Of a stretch of 49,081 bases of DNA, positions 34,158-42,502 are shown one piece after another. The notes under the pieces were generated by a model. That model saw nothing but the letters and a program-made list of their open reading frames with translations. It did no database searches and was not told the DNA's origin. The DNA lies in assembly GCA_965661545.1 (NCBI GenBank), contig CBFIEF010000020.1:1-49081 (forward strand), given 5' to 3'. Both the position numbers and the translations under genes were made by a program. Position 1 is the stretch's first letter. The number at the start of each line of letters is the position of its first letter. The stretch is from UBA7985 sp965661545 (GTDB lineage: Bacteria; Pseudomonadota; Alphaproteobacteria; UBA7985).

Positions 34158-36092
34158 ATGTTTGAGTTTCTTTCAGAAAATCGCGCGGCGATCTCTTCGG
34201 TTGTCATCATCGTGCTGCTGTTGGCCTTTGTCAGCTCCATCGTCTTTGGCCTGCGGGACTCGGCGCGCCGACGCAGTGATGAAGTGTTTGGCGATCCGCT
34301 GCGCACAACAAACGGCTGGTATTGGGCCGTCGCTGGTGTCTCATCCCTGTTGCTGGTTTGGTATTACTTCAGCTGGGGCGCAGCGCGCGCTTACTTCCCA
34401 GATTCAGCCAACGAGATCTGTCAGGTGGCCCGTGTTGACGAGGCGCTTTCGCCCATCAACGCATCGCTCCCGGCTGGTGCGCGTTTCTACAAATCCACGA
34501 CATTGCTCACCCGTAACGGCTCGCAGTTGGATAGCTTCGAAGCATCCTTGAGCGAGCAGGGCTTCTCCGTCGCGGAACAGCAGGAATTGCGCGATATCAT
34601 CAATGACATTCGTGTTTTGATGAGCATTTCCGCGTCCCCTGATCTCCAGTCACCGGAAAGCATCGCGGGCTTTGCGCGTATTGAAGGGGAACTGTACGAC
34701 CTCGCCGACAAATTGGGCGATGCGTCCTTCCCGTCGCAAGCTCAAATCGACGCCGCTCTCGCTGAAGCGGCAGGCCAAGCCAAATGGGGCCTGGAAAACG
34801 TCGAAATCCCACTCGCACCGGAAACAGCGAGGGGGGTTCGCTTTAAGCTGATTGCGGACGAGATTTCTGGCGTTGCGTCAAAGTTCTCCAAAGTGCGCAA
34901 CCTGAGCCCGGCGCTAGAGAACCAGACGCTGGCGATCAAGTCGCAACTTGCCGATTTCAAAGCCCGCTCAGAGGCCGTTGCCGGCTTGTCTGAGGCGGTT
35001 GTGGGCTCCCGCAAGAAGACCATCAAGAACATCGACCGTCTCTATAAGCGCTTTGACGACGGCACGATCTTCCCGCCTGATGCTTTCGATGGTGTCGAAC
35101 AAGCCGTAAATGCGATCAACCTGCAGAAGCAGGCCGAGCAGGGCGGGCTTCGCGTGGTGCGTGCGACCATGTTTGGTGGTGGCTATATCGTAAAGGCAAA
35201 GACCCAGTGCTCTGAGCAGGGTTCGGGCCGCTGGCTGCCAAAACCAACCGATGTTCTGGCGACCTTTGGCCGGATTGCAAATCCAAATATCGGCTTTAAA
35301 GACGTGCCGCTGATTTGGGCGCGTTGGGTGCCGTTGTCCGATGTTGTGGACTTCCTGATCCCAGACTTTGTTGCCGACATGATCCCGGGTTCTTACCCCA
35401 AACACGAAAACGATGGTTCGGTTAAGCCGAACTTCAAAATGACGGTTCTGAATATCGCTCAAGGCGACTTCAACTCACCATCCATTCCAATGCTGACGGG
35501 ACACATGTGGGATTCCATTTTCCGGGTGTTGATGGGTCTGTTCTTTGGGATTGTGTTGGGGGTGCCTTTGGGCATCGGCATGGGTGTTTCGCGGTTCTTC
35601 AAGAACTATTTTGACCCCCTGATCGAGCTCTACCGTCCGGTTCCTCCTTTGGCTTGGGCGCCGCTGATCCTGACCATTTTTGGTATTCAGGATGACGGTA
35701 AGATCTTCCTGCTGTTCATCGTTGCCTTTGCCATCATGGTGATTTCCGCTCGAACGGGCGCAACCGGGACGCAGCTGTCGAAGATCCGAGCTTCGCACTC
35801 CTTGGGCGCGACGACAGGGCAAATCATGCGCCGAGTGATCCTGCCGAACGCCATGCCGGAGATTCTGACCGGTATTCGGATCGCGATTGGTGTCTGTTGG
35901 GGCACCTTGGTTGCGGCGGAGATGTTGGCCGGAACGACGGGTATTGGTTTCGTCGAGAACGTTGCTCGGAAGACCTCAGACTACGAGGTCATCTGGGTCA
36001 CAATTCTGATCCTGGGTCTGCTGGGTTTGATGTTTGACCTGATCATGCGCTTTATCATCGCCCGGACGATTCCGTGGCGTGGCAAGGGCTAA
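34158..36092 (+). CDS. tauC: Taurine-type ABC transporter permease with large N-terminal extension
   Basis: Inner-membrane permease, 644 residues against about 275 for E. coli TauC. Residues 451-640 are a normal TauC-like permease: LYRPVPPLAWAPL, the coupling loop RASHSLGATTGQIMRRVILP (544-563) and TLVAAEMLAGTTGIGFV. The short LPKPTDVLATFGRIA (360-374) is the usual segment just before the permease helices. Ahead of it lie two hydrophobic helices (12-32, 55-74) and a hydrophilic, helix-rich region of about 280 residues (75-355), with a further 70-residue insertion at 375-445. If the topology is N-in, this large part faces the periplasm, where it could contact the binding protein. Reading frame is intact and codon use is like the neighbours. 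Confidence 0.85.
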   Translation: MFEFLSENRAAISSVVIIVLLLAFVSSIVFGLRDSARRRSDEVFGDPLRTTNGWYWAVAGVSSLLLVWYYFSWGAARAYFPDSANEICQVARVDEALSPINASLPAGARFYKSTTLLTRNGSQLDSFEASLSEQGFSVAEQQELRDIINDIRVLMSISASPDLQSPESIAGFARIEGELYDLADKLGDASFPSQAQIDAALAEAAGQAKWGLENVEIPLAPETARGVRFKLIADEISGVASKFSKVRNLSPALENQTLAIKSQLADFKARSEAVAGLSEAVVGSRKKTIKNIDRLYKRFDDGTIFPPDAFDGVEQAVNAINLQKQAEQGGLRVVRATMFGGGYIVKAKTQCSEQGSGRWLPKPTDVLATFGRIANPNIGFKDVPLIWARWVPLSDVVDFLIPDFVADMIPGSYPKHENDGSVKPNFKMTVLNIAQGDFNSPSIPMLTGHMWDSIFRVLMGLFFGIVLGVPLGIGMGVSRFFKNYFDPLIELYRPVPPLAWAPLILTIFGIQDDGKIFLLFIVAFAIMVISARTGATGTQLSKIRASHSLGATTGQIMRRVILPNAMPEILTGIRIAIGVCWGTLVAAEMLAGTTGIGFVENVARKTSDYEVIWVTILILGLLGLMFDLIMRFIIARTIPWRGKG

Positions 36093-36104
36093 GGAGCAGT
36101 TAAG

Positions 36105-37355
36105 TTAGCGGAGCGTGACGATCTGAAAGTCACGCTCACTGCTTAATCCCGCCCGGCGAAGACGTTCGGCGGCAAGAGATGCGAGGTGGGGAGCCAGTCC
36201 CTCTGCCTCGCATATTTTTTTGGCAGAACGGCCCGTCGGCGTGTCGGCAAAGCGGGCTGTGTCCTGAACCAACGTAAACGTTCGTCCATCGCCAATTTTC
36301 GCAACAGCGTGCCCGGTGCTGGCGGTGCCTGCGAAGAAGTCCAGGATGGAATCACCGGGTTCCGTTGAGGCTTCAATCAGATATTTCAGCAATCCGATCG
36401 GCTTAGGGTACTCAAAAACCGCCTGACCACCGAACAGGGCGGTAACCTCGGCCAAGCCATCTTCGTTGGTGGGAATGTCGGAGTTGGTTCTGAAACTCAG
36501 CAGGTTGCTGATTTTCTTCTCCGATGGAATTGCTTTGACCAAATTGGGCCGAAAGGGCAGGCGGCTGATGTTGATCGTCTGTCCACTGGCGACAAACTCA
36601 TCGACTGTCGCTTGGCTGTAACGCCACTCACCCTGCATTCGAAACGCGCCGCGGTTTCTGCTGCCCTTGATCTCGACCGTATCGAGCAGTTTGCACGGAA
36701 CGCCAGCGGTGCTCATGTCTTGCTTCGGTACGCGCTGGTCAGGAAGGTCAAACTCAACCGAATCAGCGGGGAAATGCAGCACGCCTGTGGGGTTGCCACG
36801 ATTGTTAAACGGATAGCGCTTGCCCGCTTTGCCGGTTCCCATGGTAAGGGGCGGGGCGAGTTTGCGGTTCTTGGCAAAGACGGCGATATAGTCGGTCACG
36901 CCACCCATTTGCGCCTGCAAAAACGACGGCTTTCGCTTCTTCTCCCAAATGAGAATTCCGCAATCATTCGCTGCGCCAAAAACTTCTCTCGCTAGCATGC
37001 GAAGCAGGGGTAGGCCGCTGTCGTCCATGAAGATCATCATCAGGCCATCGTCGGTCATAACATCACGTGCGACGCTCAATCGGGGTAGCATGAACGACAG
37101 CCAAGCCGCCTCGGACCGGTCATCGTCGTAAACGAACCCGCCGCCGGTATTGTAAGGTGGATCGATGAGTGTGAGCTTGAACTTCTGCTTGCCAACACGA
37201 CGGATCTCTTTGAGCGCGTCGAGGTTGTCACCTTGGATCAGCGCGTTGCCAGCGAGGGTCTCGAAGTCTTGGGCAGTTGTGCGTGACAGCGTGTTCGCTT
37301 GCTTCAAAGCAGCGGATTTTGTCGGCCAATCGATCTGCACACCACCAGACCTCAC
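36105..37355 (-). CDS. Beta-class site-specific DNA methyltransferase (orphan)
   Basis: Predicted DNA adenine or N4-cytosine methyltransferase, 416 residues. The catalytic motif DPPY is at 65-68 (LIDPPYNTGGGF) and the SAM motif FAGTAS at 341-346, with EYPKP before it. The order catalytic motif, target recognition, SAM motif is the beta class, which includes type III Mod proteins; this protein is shorter than those. No restriction (Res) gene or specificity gene is next to it, so it looks solitary. The start is GTG 37355 with GGAG 6 bases upstream. It is convergent with tauC, 12 bases apart. Confidence 0.88.
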   Translation of the reverse strand: MRSGGVQIDWPTKSAALKQANTLSRTTAQDFETLAGNALIQGDNLDALKEIRRVGKQKFKLTLIDPPYNTGGGFVYDDDRSEAAWLSFMLPRLSVARDVMTDDGLMMIFMDDSGLPLLRMLAREVFGAANDCGILIWEKKRKPSFLQAQMGGVTDYIAVFAKNRKLAPPLTMGTGKAGKRYPFNNRGNPTGVLHFPADSVEFDLPDQRVPKQDMSTAGVPCKLLDTVEIKGSRNRGAFRMQGEWRYSQATVDEFVASGQTINISRLPFRPNLVKAIPSEKKISNLLSFRTNSDIPTNEDGLAEVTALFGGQAVFEYPKPIGLLKYLIEASTEPGDSILDFFAGTASTGHAVAKIGDGRTFTLVQDTARFADTPTGRSAKKICEAEGLAPHLASLAAERLRRAGLSSERDFQIVTLR

Positions 37356-37674
37356 ACACGTCTCCTCTTGTCGCCCATAGTATCGGACTGTGCGGCGGCT
37401 GTCGTAAAGGCAAAAATATGCCGATGAGTGTCCGGATTTACCCCACAGCCTCGCTTAGGCCGGGCAGCAAACTACAGACTCAAAACAGCATGAGACAAGA
37501 AATGGCAGTGGAAACAGGATTTGCCCCCTCCCTGAAACGCTTAGAAGTCGGTTTCACTTCACGGTTTTAGAGTCACGCAATGGCGAGGGGGCTATCCATT
37601 GGCTTGAAATGCCATAACGGCGGCTTTGTTCAAAACATCTCTGTTTGGTTGTCAAAACGCGGCCTGAGGTTCGG
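37356..37674. other. Intergenic gap between methyltransferase and P450 genes
   Basis: 319 bases. A 97-codon plus-strand frame crosses part of it but begins inside the methyltransferase gene and has no recognisable features; I do not call it a gene. A short stretch AATGGCGAGGG at 37579-37589 recalls the 3' end of the tRNA-Met gene at 39629 with a 3-base deletion; this is weak. Confidence 0.3.
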
Positions 37675-39024
37675 CTAATTCCGGATTGCATCCACCCGGA
37701 TTTTAAAGCCTTCGGTGGGGCCGGGTGTGCGGGCAGTTTTAGTTTTTAGCTTGTAGTCGGGGTGCAGGAGGTTGAGGTCTCGCTTATGGAAGAGCCGGGC
37801 AATAATCAAAGCCATTTGCGCCTCGGCGATCCCTTGTCCCAGACATACATGCGGACCTCGGCCAAAGGGGGCATAGGCACCTTTTTGCAGCTGCTGGTTT
37901 TGCGGCTTCATCATCCGTCGAGGATTGAAGGTTTCCGGGTCTTCGTAGAACTCATGCATGTAATGGGGAACACTTGTGGCCACGTACATCTCCTGCCCCT
38001 TTTTGACATCATGGCCTTCGAAGGTGAAATCTTCAGCAGCTGTCCGCAGCTGGGCAACGGCGATTGTCCAGAGCCGCAAGGCCTCTTTGACGCAGCCGTT
38101 GATCAACTCCAGTTTCCGAACGTCTCGTTCCTCAATTTCATGAATTGGCTTCTCGAACAACGCGTCAGCTTCGGCTTGGACTTGGGCCTTGATCTCGGGG
38201 TGTTTACAAATGCCGTAGATAGCCGCGCTGAGGGTGTTGGATTCCGTATCCAATCCGGCGATGTACGGCACCAGAATTGCGATAGGGAGGTCGTTCTCTT
38301 TGAAGTATGCGCTTCCAGCCTTGAACGCTCGATAGATGTCCCCGAGGAGATTGTCAGGCAATTCTCCAGTCTCAGACTGAGTCCGCAGATTATCAATCAT
38401 CCGGTCGGCAAGTTTGAGGGACCGACGCTTGGCCGCTTGGTAGCCCGGAGAGAGTAGGAAAAACTTTGGGCGCTGTTTTGTTACGAGGACGTTCAGTATG
38501 TTGAGCGTCGCAATGCGAATATCTTCAATATATTCTTTGGGCGATCCACCGGCGAGCAGCTCTCCGAGTTGTTCGGTGATCAGATACTGCATGTTGGGCA
38601 GGGGCCGAGGCTGGGTTCCCGGTTTCCATTCTGCATCAAAGTGCCGATCGGCAATGTTGAACATCAGCTCGTAGTTGCCGTCGAGCGCCTTTTTAGAAAA
38701 TCCCTGTCCGAGTATTTTCCGCATTTCCAGATGCCGCTCGCCGTCCTCACCGTTAATGATGGTGTTGGCGCCAATTTCTTTGATGAGATCCTTCCAGACC
38801 GACTTCGAAGAAAGCACGCGGCGGCCTTCGGGGCTGGAGAGAAACAAAGTGGCTTCTGCACCGGCTAGAACGAGCGTGCGCCGTCCAAAGACATTTACTG
38901 AGTAAATGGGCCCATGCTTGCGATACATCCGCAGGAAGAAAGCGCCGGGATCCTTTGCCATTTCCAAGGTATTCCCAATCAGTGGGATGCCAGAGTCAGT
39001 CGGGTAGCGATGGATCAAGGTCAT
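37675..39024 (-). CDS. Cytochrome P450
   Basis: Soluble heme monooxygenase, 449 residues, without an N-terminal membrane helix. The heme cysteine is C394 in FGRGPHVCLG (387-396), the ExxR pair is E314-R317 in KEALRLW, and the oxygen-activating I-helix segment is AGLDTESN (256-263). The N-terminal SGIPLIGNTLEMAKDPGAFF resembles CYP51/CYP120-like bacterial P450s more than camphor-type enzymes; this is a judgement from motifs only. It needs a ferredoxin and a ferredoxin reductase; the reductase at 28175-29359 is a candidate, no ferredoxin is in the window. A 9-bp inverted repeat lies in front of it and an AT-rich stretch beyond. Substrate unknown. Confidence 0.93.
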   Translation of the reverse strand: MTLIHRYPTDSGIPLIGNTLEMAKDPGAFFLRMYRKHGPIYSVNVFGRRTLVLAGAEATLFLSSPEGRRVLSSKSVWKDLIKEIGANTIINGEDGERHLEMRKILGQGFSKKALDGNYELMFNIADRHFDAEWKPGTQPRPLPNMQYLITEQLGELLAGGSPKEYIEDIRIATLNILNVLVTKQRPKFFLLSPGYQAAKRRSLKLADRMIDNLRTQSETGELPDNLLGDIYRAFKAGSAYFKENDLPIAILVPYIAGLDTESNTLSAAIYGICKHPEIKAQVQAEADALFEKPIHEIEERDVRKLELINGCVKEALRLWTIAVAQLRTAAEDFTFEGHDVKKGQEMYVATSVPHYMHEFYEDPETFNPRRMMKPQNQQLQKGAYAPFGRGPHVCLGQGIAEAQMALIIARLFHKRDLNLLHPDYKLKTKTARTPGPTEGFKIRVDAIRN

Positions 39025-39041
39025 GGTGGGAGCCTTAGCTT

Positions 39042-39076
39042 TAGTGCAAATAGTGGGTTAAATGCATTTTGCACTA
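39042..39076. promoter_or_regulatory. 9-bp inverted repeat in front of the P450 gene, candidate operator
   Basis: TAGTGCAAA (39042-39050) and TTTGCACTA (39068-39076) are perfect inverted repeats with 17 bases between, 18 bases upstream of the P450 start codon. The 26-base centre distance is longer than most operators, so it may bind two dimers or a looping dimer. No regulator gene is adjacent. Confidence 0.5.
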
Positions 39077-39628
39077 GTAAAAAGAGTACAAAAGTATGTA
39101 AAAGTTCAACAATACATAGTATAGCATCGAATCAGAGATGCGCAAACGCCGCTAAATTCGTCTCAATCTGCGAATTTTTAGAAGGCTAGAAGGACTTTTG
39201 TGGCTTTTGTTATTTGTATCACACCGTATTTTGCGATATATATTTTTTAGAATATTTGTATAAATGCCTCCTAATTTTAAAACGGCATCAGTATTTGTTA
39301 GAAGTATTTGTATTGTTATTGCGTGCGAGAGCTATTTGATCGATTGGCTATGCGGTCTCGTGAGGCTGAGGACTGTTCTACTCGCCTTGCACCAGTGTCA
39401 GCCCCTTAGGCTGCGTCATCTCAAATTACTGGATTTTGCAGAAGAGACGGTTGCCACAACCAATATCGCTCAGGCTGCAGGCCGTCGGAGTTGGAGTGTG
39501 TTGCGTCCTTGGCAACAGGCCTAGCCTGAGACCAATGGCTATAGGCGCCATAGGGCGCAACCAAACACACGCAGTCCATCGCGACCGAGGTCGCTGATTT
39601 CACTTGCTAAGCTGTTTTCTAGAAGAAA
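39077..39628. other. AT-rich stretch without genes between P450 and tRNA-Met
   Basis: About 550 bases, markedly richer in A and T between 39077 and 39310 than its neighbours. The only frame of note (86 codons, plus strand, 39264) has no recognisable features or ribosome-binding site. Probably promoter plus spacer for the P450 gene, or remnant foreign DNA. Confidence 0.4.
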
Positions 39629-39705
39629 TGGTAGCGAGGGAGGGATTTGAACCCCCGACACGAGGATTATGATTCCCCTGCTCTAACCAACTGAGCTACC
39701 CCGCC
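39629..39705 (-). tRNA. tRNA-Met (CAT), elongator
   Basis: 77 nt on the minus strand with the 3' CCA encoded. Cloverleaf by hand: acceptor GGCGGGG with CCTCGCT (two G-U pairs), D-stem GCTC/GAGC, anticodon stem GGGGA/TCCTC with loop ATCATAA (anticodon CAT, plus-strand 39669-39671), T-stem GGGGG/CCCTC with loop TTCAAAT. The body matches alphaproteobacterial elongator tRNA-Met; a tRNA-Ile2 with the same anticodon has a different acceptor, and initiator tRNA has an unpaired first base. The 167 bases between this gene and the mnmA stop show no gene. Confidence 0.93.
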
Positions 39706-39872
39706 ACGGTGAAGCGTATCTACGGGGCGTGAGGCTCAGGGTCAAGTCTCAAGGTGCTAATGCGCCTTGCCCCTCGAACAAGCCTCAGTCGCGGTTGTTG
39801 CAGGGCAGGATTTTTTGGCTGCGGTGGTCGCAAACGCCTGCTCGCACATGACCTGCATTCCTGCAAAACACT

Positions 39873-40997
39873 TCAGCCGACACGCCGCTCGGCACCCGCA
39901 ATCCAGCCGCCGCCGAGCAAACGCTCGCCGTCGTAGAACACTGCAGCTTGCCCCGGCGAAACGCCGGCGTGGGGCTCCATCAAGGTGACTTCCGCCCTAT
40001 CGTCGCCGATCAGGGTGAGGGCCGCGTCCAAAGGTTCCATAGCTGAACGCAGTTTCACACGGATTCGTTGGGGCTCATCGTTATCCATCGTTCTGCCGAG
40101 CCAGTTAACCTCGCGCACATGAACGATGTTCCGATCCAGCGCCTCTCGCGGGCCAACAATGACTTGCCGGGCTTCAGGGTCGAGTTTGACCACGTAAATG
40201 GGCTCACTCAGCCCGCCGACACCCAGACCTTTACGCTGTCCGATGGTGTAGCCGATGATGCCGCGGTGCTCGCCGAGCACGCGACCATCCATGTGAACGA
40301 TCTCGCCGGGGCGATCTGCCTCGGGCCGAACTTTGCGCACGACGCGGGCGTAATCGCCATCGGGGACAAAGCAGATGTCTTGACTGTCCGGCTTATCAGC
40401 AATCGCCAAACCCAGTTCCAGCGCCAGTTCTCGTGTCTTTGACTTTGGCCAAGCGCCAAGCGGGAAGCGCAGGAAGTCGAGCTGTTCGGCGGTCGTCGCG
40501 AACAAGAAGTAAGACTGGTCTTTGCCACCATCAAAGGCACGGTAGAGGGAGGGGGTGCCGTCGTCGGCAACCCGTCGCTCTATATAGTGACCCGTTGCGA
40601 GGACGTCGCCTTCGAGATCCTTTGCCGTCTCGAGCAAATCCCGAAACTTGACGGTTTGGTTGCATCGCACGCACGGGATCGGTGTTTCGCCCATCAGGTA
40701 GGAATCCGCGAAGTCGTCAATCACGCTTTCGCGGAATCGGCTTTCGTAGTCCAGAACGTAATGGGGAAAATCCATCATCTCCGCCACGCGCCGCGCATCA
40801 TAGATGTCTTGACCAGCACAGCAGGCGCCGCGCTTTTCAATGGCGGCTCCGTGGTCGTAGAGTTGGAGCGTGATGCCGACAACGTCATAGCCTTCGGCTT
40901 TGAGCATTGCGGCGGTGACGGACGAATCGACGCCGCCAGACATGGCGACTACAACACGTGTGTCGCTGGGGGCTTTGTTAAGGCCGAGTGAATTCAT
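39873..40997 (-). CDS. mnmA: tRNA-specific 2-thiouridylase MnmA
   Basis: Adds sulfur to the wobble uridine of tRNAs for Glu, Gln and Lys. Cytosolic, 374 residues. The ATP pyrophosphatase loop is SGGVDSS (20-26). The catalytic cysteines lie in PCVRCNQTVKF and DICFVPDGDYAR. I use ATG 40997; a TTG at 41012 adds 5 residues and is unlikely. The neighbouring minus-strand tRNA-Met gene is not its substrate. Sulfur may come through SufE/SufS-type proteins encoded elsewhere. Confidence 0.95.
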   Translation of the reverse strand: MNSLGLNKAPSDTRVVVAMSGGVDSSVTAAMLKAEGYDVVGITLQLYDHGAAIEKRGACCAGQDIYDARRVAEMMDFPHYVLDYESRFRESVIDDFADSYLMGETPIPCVRCNQTVKFRDLLETAKDLEGDVLATGHYIERRVADDGTPSLYRAFDGGKDQSYFLFATTAEQLDFLRFPLGAWPKSKTRELALELGLAIADKPDSQDICFVPDGDYARVVRKVRPEADRPGEIVHMDGRVLGEHRGIIGYTIGQRKGLGVGGLSEPIYVVKLDPEARQVIVGPREALDRNIVHVREVNWLGRTMDNDEPQRIRVKLRSAMEPLDAALTLIGDDRAEVTLMEPHAGVSPGQAAVFYDGERLLGGGWIAGAERRVG

Positions 40998-41101
40998 GGG
41001 TTCAAGGTCCAAGGTTCATTCGAATGATGGGACCAAGATAGGACTGCTTACCCTGTCGCGCTAGTCCCTGTGATCTGACCGCAGCAATGCCAACATGGTG
41101 C

Positions 41102-41569
41102 TTAACGAAAGACACCTTCAACGGCCCTGGATTTGGGGCGACGCACAGGGTGGCCTTTGAGGCGGCTGAGGATAAGGTGGCTGACGATCCAATAGAGCCC
41201 TGCTGCCGGTATGCACAGAAGCTGACCAAGCTGCCCAAACAGGGTGGCCACAAAAACAAACCGGATCAACGTCAGCACGTCGGGCACGGACGATGATTCC
41301 TCCATCATTGCGGTGAAAAGCGCCCAGAGAATGAGCCACACACTGGGCGTTACCGCGACCAACAGGATCGCGAGCCAGACCCTGCGCCTGCCAAGCTCCC
41401 AAATCGGTGCCAAGATCTTCGCTGGAATAACGATGAGGATGGAGAAGAAGAACGCGTTGGCCAGCATTTGCCCGCTGGCAAAAACAAAAAACGTGACAAC
41501 CATGGCAACGAAGAGGACGGAAACCCATCCAGACACAGATGCGATCAGGCGCTTAAGGCGCTGGCTCAT
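41102..41569 (-). CDS. Small integral membrane protein of unknown function
   Basis: 155 residues with about four predicted membrane helices (GWVSVLFVAMVVTFFVFAS, AFFFSILIVIPAKILAP, WLAILLVAVTPSVWLILWALF and a C-terminal LLCIPAAGLYWIVSHLIL). N-terminus basic (MSQRLKRLIAS), so N-in is likely. I find no recognisable domain. ATG 41569, with TAGGAA just ahead, is preferred over an ATG at 41695 that would add a 42-residue hydrophilic extension. It is between mnmA (same strand) and the divergent ribosomal operon. Confidence 0.6.
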   Translation of the reverse strand: MSQRLKRLIASVSGWVSVLFVAMVVTFFVFASGQMLANAFFFSILIVIPAKILAPIWELGRRRVWLAILLVAVTPSVWLILWALFTAMMEESSSVPDVLTLIRFVFVATLFGQLGQLLCIPAAGLYWIVSHLILSRLKGHPVRRPKSRAVEGVFR

Positions 41570-41729
41570 GATTCCTAGGCCTCTCTCTAACGGCGCAAAT
41601 ACTGTATACAAGATAGGGATATGGCGTCTCAATGAAACGAAGACAGGCCGCCAAAGCCGATAATGTTGCGAAATGCAAAGGGTCATGACCGCCATGCGCT
41701 GGATTGCATACCAAAACGGGCTTCGGCTG

Positions 41730-41757
41730 TTGACCCACAGAGGTCCGCTCTATACAC
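41730..41757 (+). promoter_or_regulatory. Candidate promoter of the str operon
   Basis: TTGACC at 41730-41735 followed by TATACA at 41751-41756. Spacing is 15 bases, short of the usual 17; shifting the -10 by one or two bases (ATACAC) improves it. It lies about 280 bases before rpsL with no other gene between. Confidence 0.4.
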
Positions 41758-42033
41758 CCCGCTCATCGCTTGCGCGCTACCGACTTTTTTAGGTGGTGTG
41801 CGTATGTCGGCTTGAAGCCAACAGCGCCTAAGGACGAGAGCAGGGTTCTTCCCTTCACAAGTCTGGATAAGCGAAGAGTTTTTGCCTCACCGGCGCTCCC
41901 TTTTTAGGTTGAAGCGCAACGGTCGGGGCCGAAAGTCTTTGCGTCGCTGTTTGTTTTGATCCGCACAAAAATGGCGGTGCTGAATTCTGGGCTGCTGCCC
42001 GGAAAACTTAGGCAGACGAATAGGAAGGCTTTC
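41758..42033 (+). other. Untranslated leader of the str operon
   Basis: About 275 bases from the candidate promoter to the rpsL start with no open frame of merit. A hairpin with inner arms GGCT/AGCC and outer TGT/ACA (41805-41823) sits inside a longer TTAGG...CCTAA pairing (41789-41793 with 41827-41831). A second TTTTTAGG follows near 41900. These may be leader structure; I see no known ribosomal leader motif. Shorter gap 41570-41729 belongs to the divergent membrane-protein gene. Confidence 0.35.
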
Positions 42034-42405
42034 ATGCCCACAGTAAACCAGTTGATCCGCAAGGGGCGCCAGAACAAGCCCGTGCGTAACAAGGTACCCG
42101 CTCTTGAGGCTTGTCCTCAGCGCCGTGGCGTTTGTACTCGCGTGTACACGACCACTCCTAAGAAGCCGAACTCGGCTCTACGGAAAGTGGCACGTGTACG
42201 TCTGACAAACGGCTTCGAGGTGACTTCCTACATTCCGGGCGAAGGCCACAACCTTCAGGAACACTCCGTAGTGATGATCCGCGGCGGTCGTGTGAAAGAT
42301 CTTCCGGGTGTTCGTTACCACACCATTCGCGGCGTACTGGACACCCAGGGCGTCAAGGATCGTCGCCAGCGCCGTTCGAAGTACGGTGCGAAGCGTCCGA
42401 AGTAA
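42034..42405 (+). CDS. rpsL: Small ribosomal subunit protein S12
   Basis: Decoding-centre protein of the 30S subunit, 123 residues. MPTVNQLIRKGRQ opens the protein, and the highly conserved loops TTPKKPNSALRK (K43) and GGRVKDLPGVRYH (K88, D89) carry wild-type lysines, so streptomycin-resistant substitutions are absent. ATG 42034 is preceded by AGGAAG; an in-frame TTG at 41956 is ignored. First gene of the str operon. Confidence 0.98.
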   Translation: MPTVNQLIRKGRQNKPVRNKVPALEACPQRRGVCTRVYTTTPKKPNSALRKVARVRLTNGFEVTSYIPGEGHNLQEHSVVMIRGGRVKDLPGVRYHTIRGVLDTQGVKDRRQRRSKYGAKRPK

Positions 42406-42502
42406 GTTTGATCGTTTAACTCATTAGGTCGGGTGAACCGAAGCGCGGAAGATACCGCAGCATCAACCACCCCCTAAACTGTTTAGTAGAAGGAACATCG
42501 CT

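Noticed and set aside
37277..37570. 97-codon plus-strand frame between methyltransferase and P450
   Set aside because: Begins inside the methyltransferase gene on the opposite strand, has no ribosome-binding site and low-information sequence.
39264..39524. 86-codon plus-strand frame in the AT-rich stretch
   Set aside because: No ribosome-binding site, no recognisable features; chance frame.
39629..39705. tRNA-Ile2 (CAT read as lysidine) or initiator tRNA-Met
   Set aside because: Acceptor and body match elongator tRNA-Met; first base is paired and the anticodon stem lacks the three G-C pairs of the initiator.
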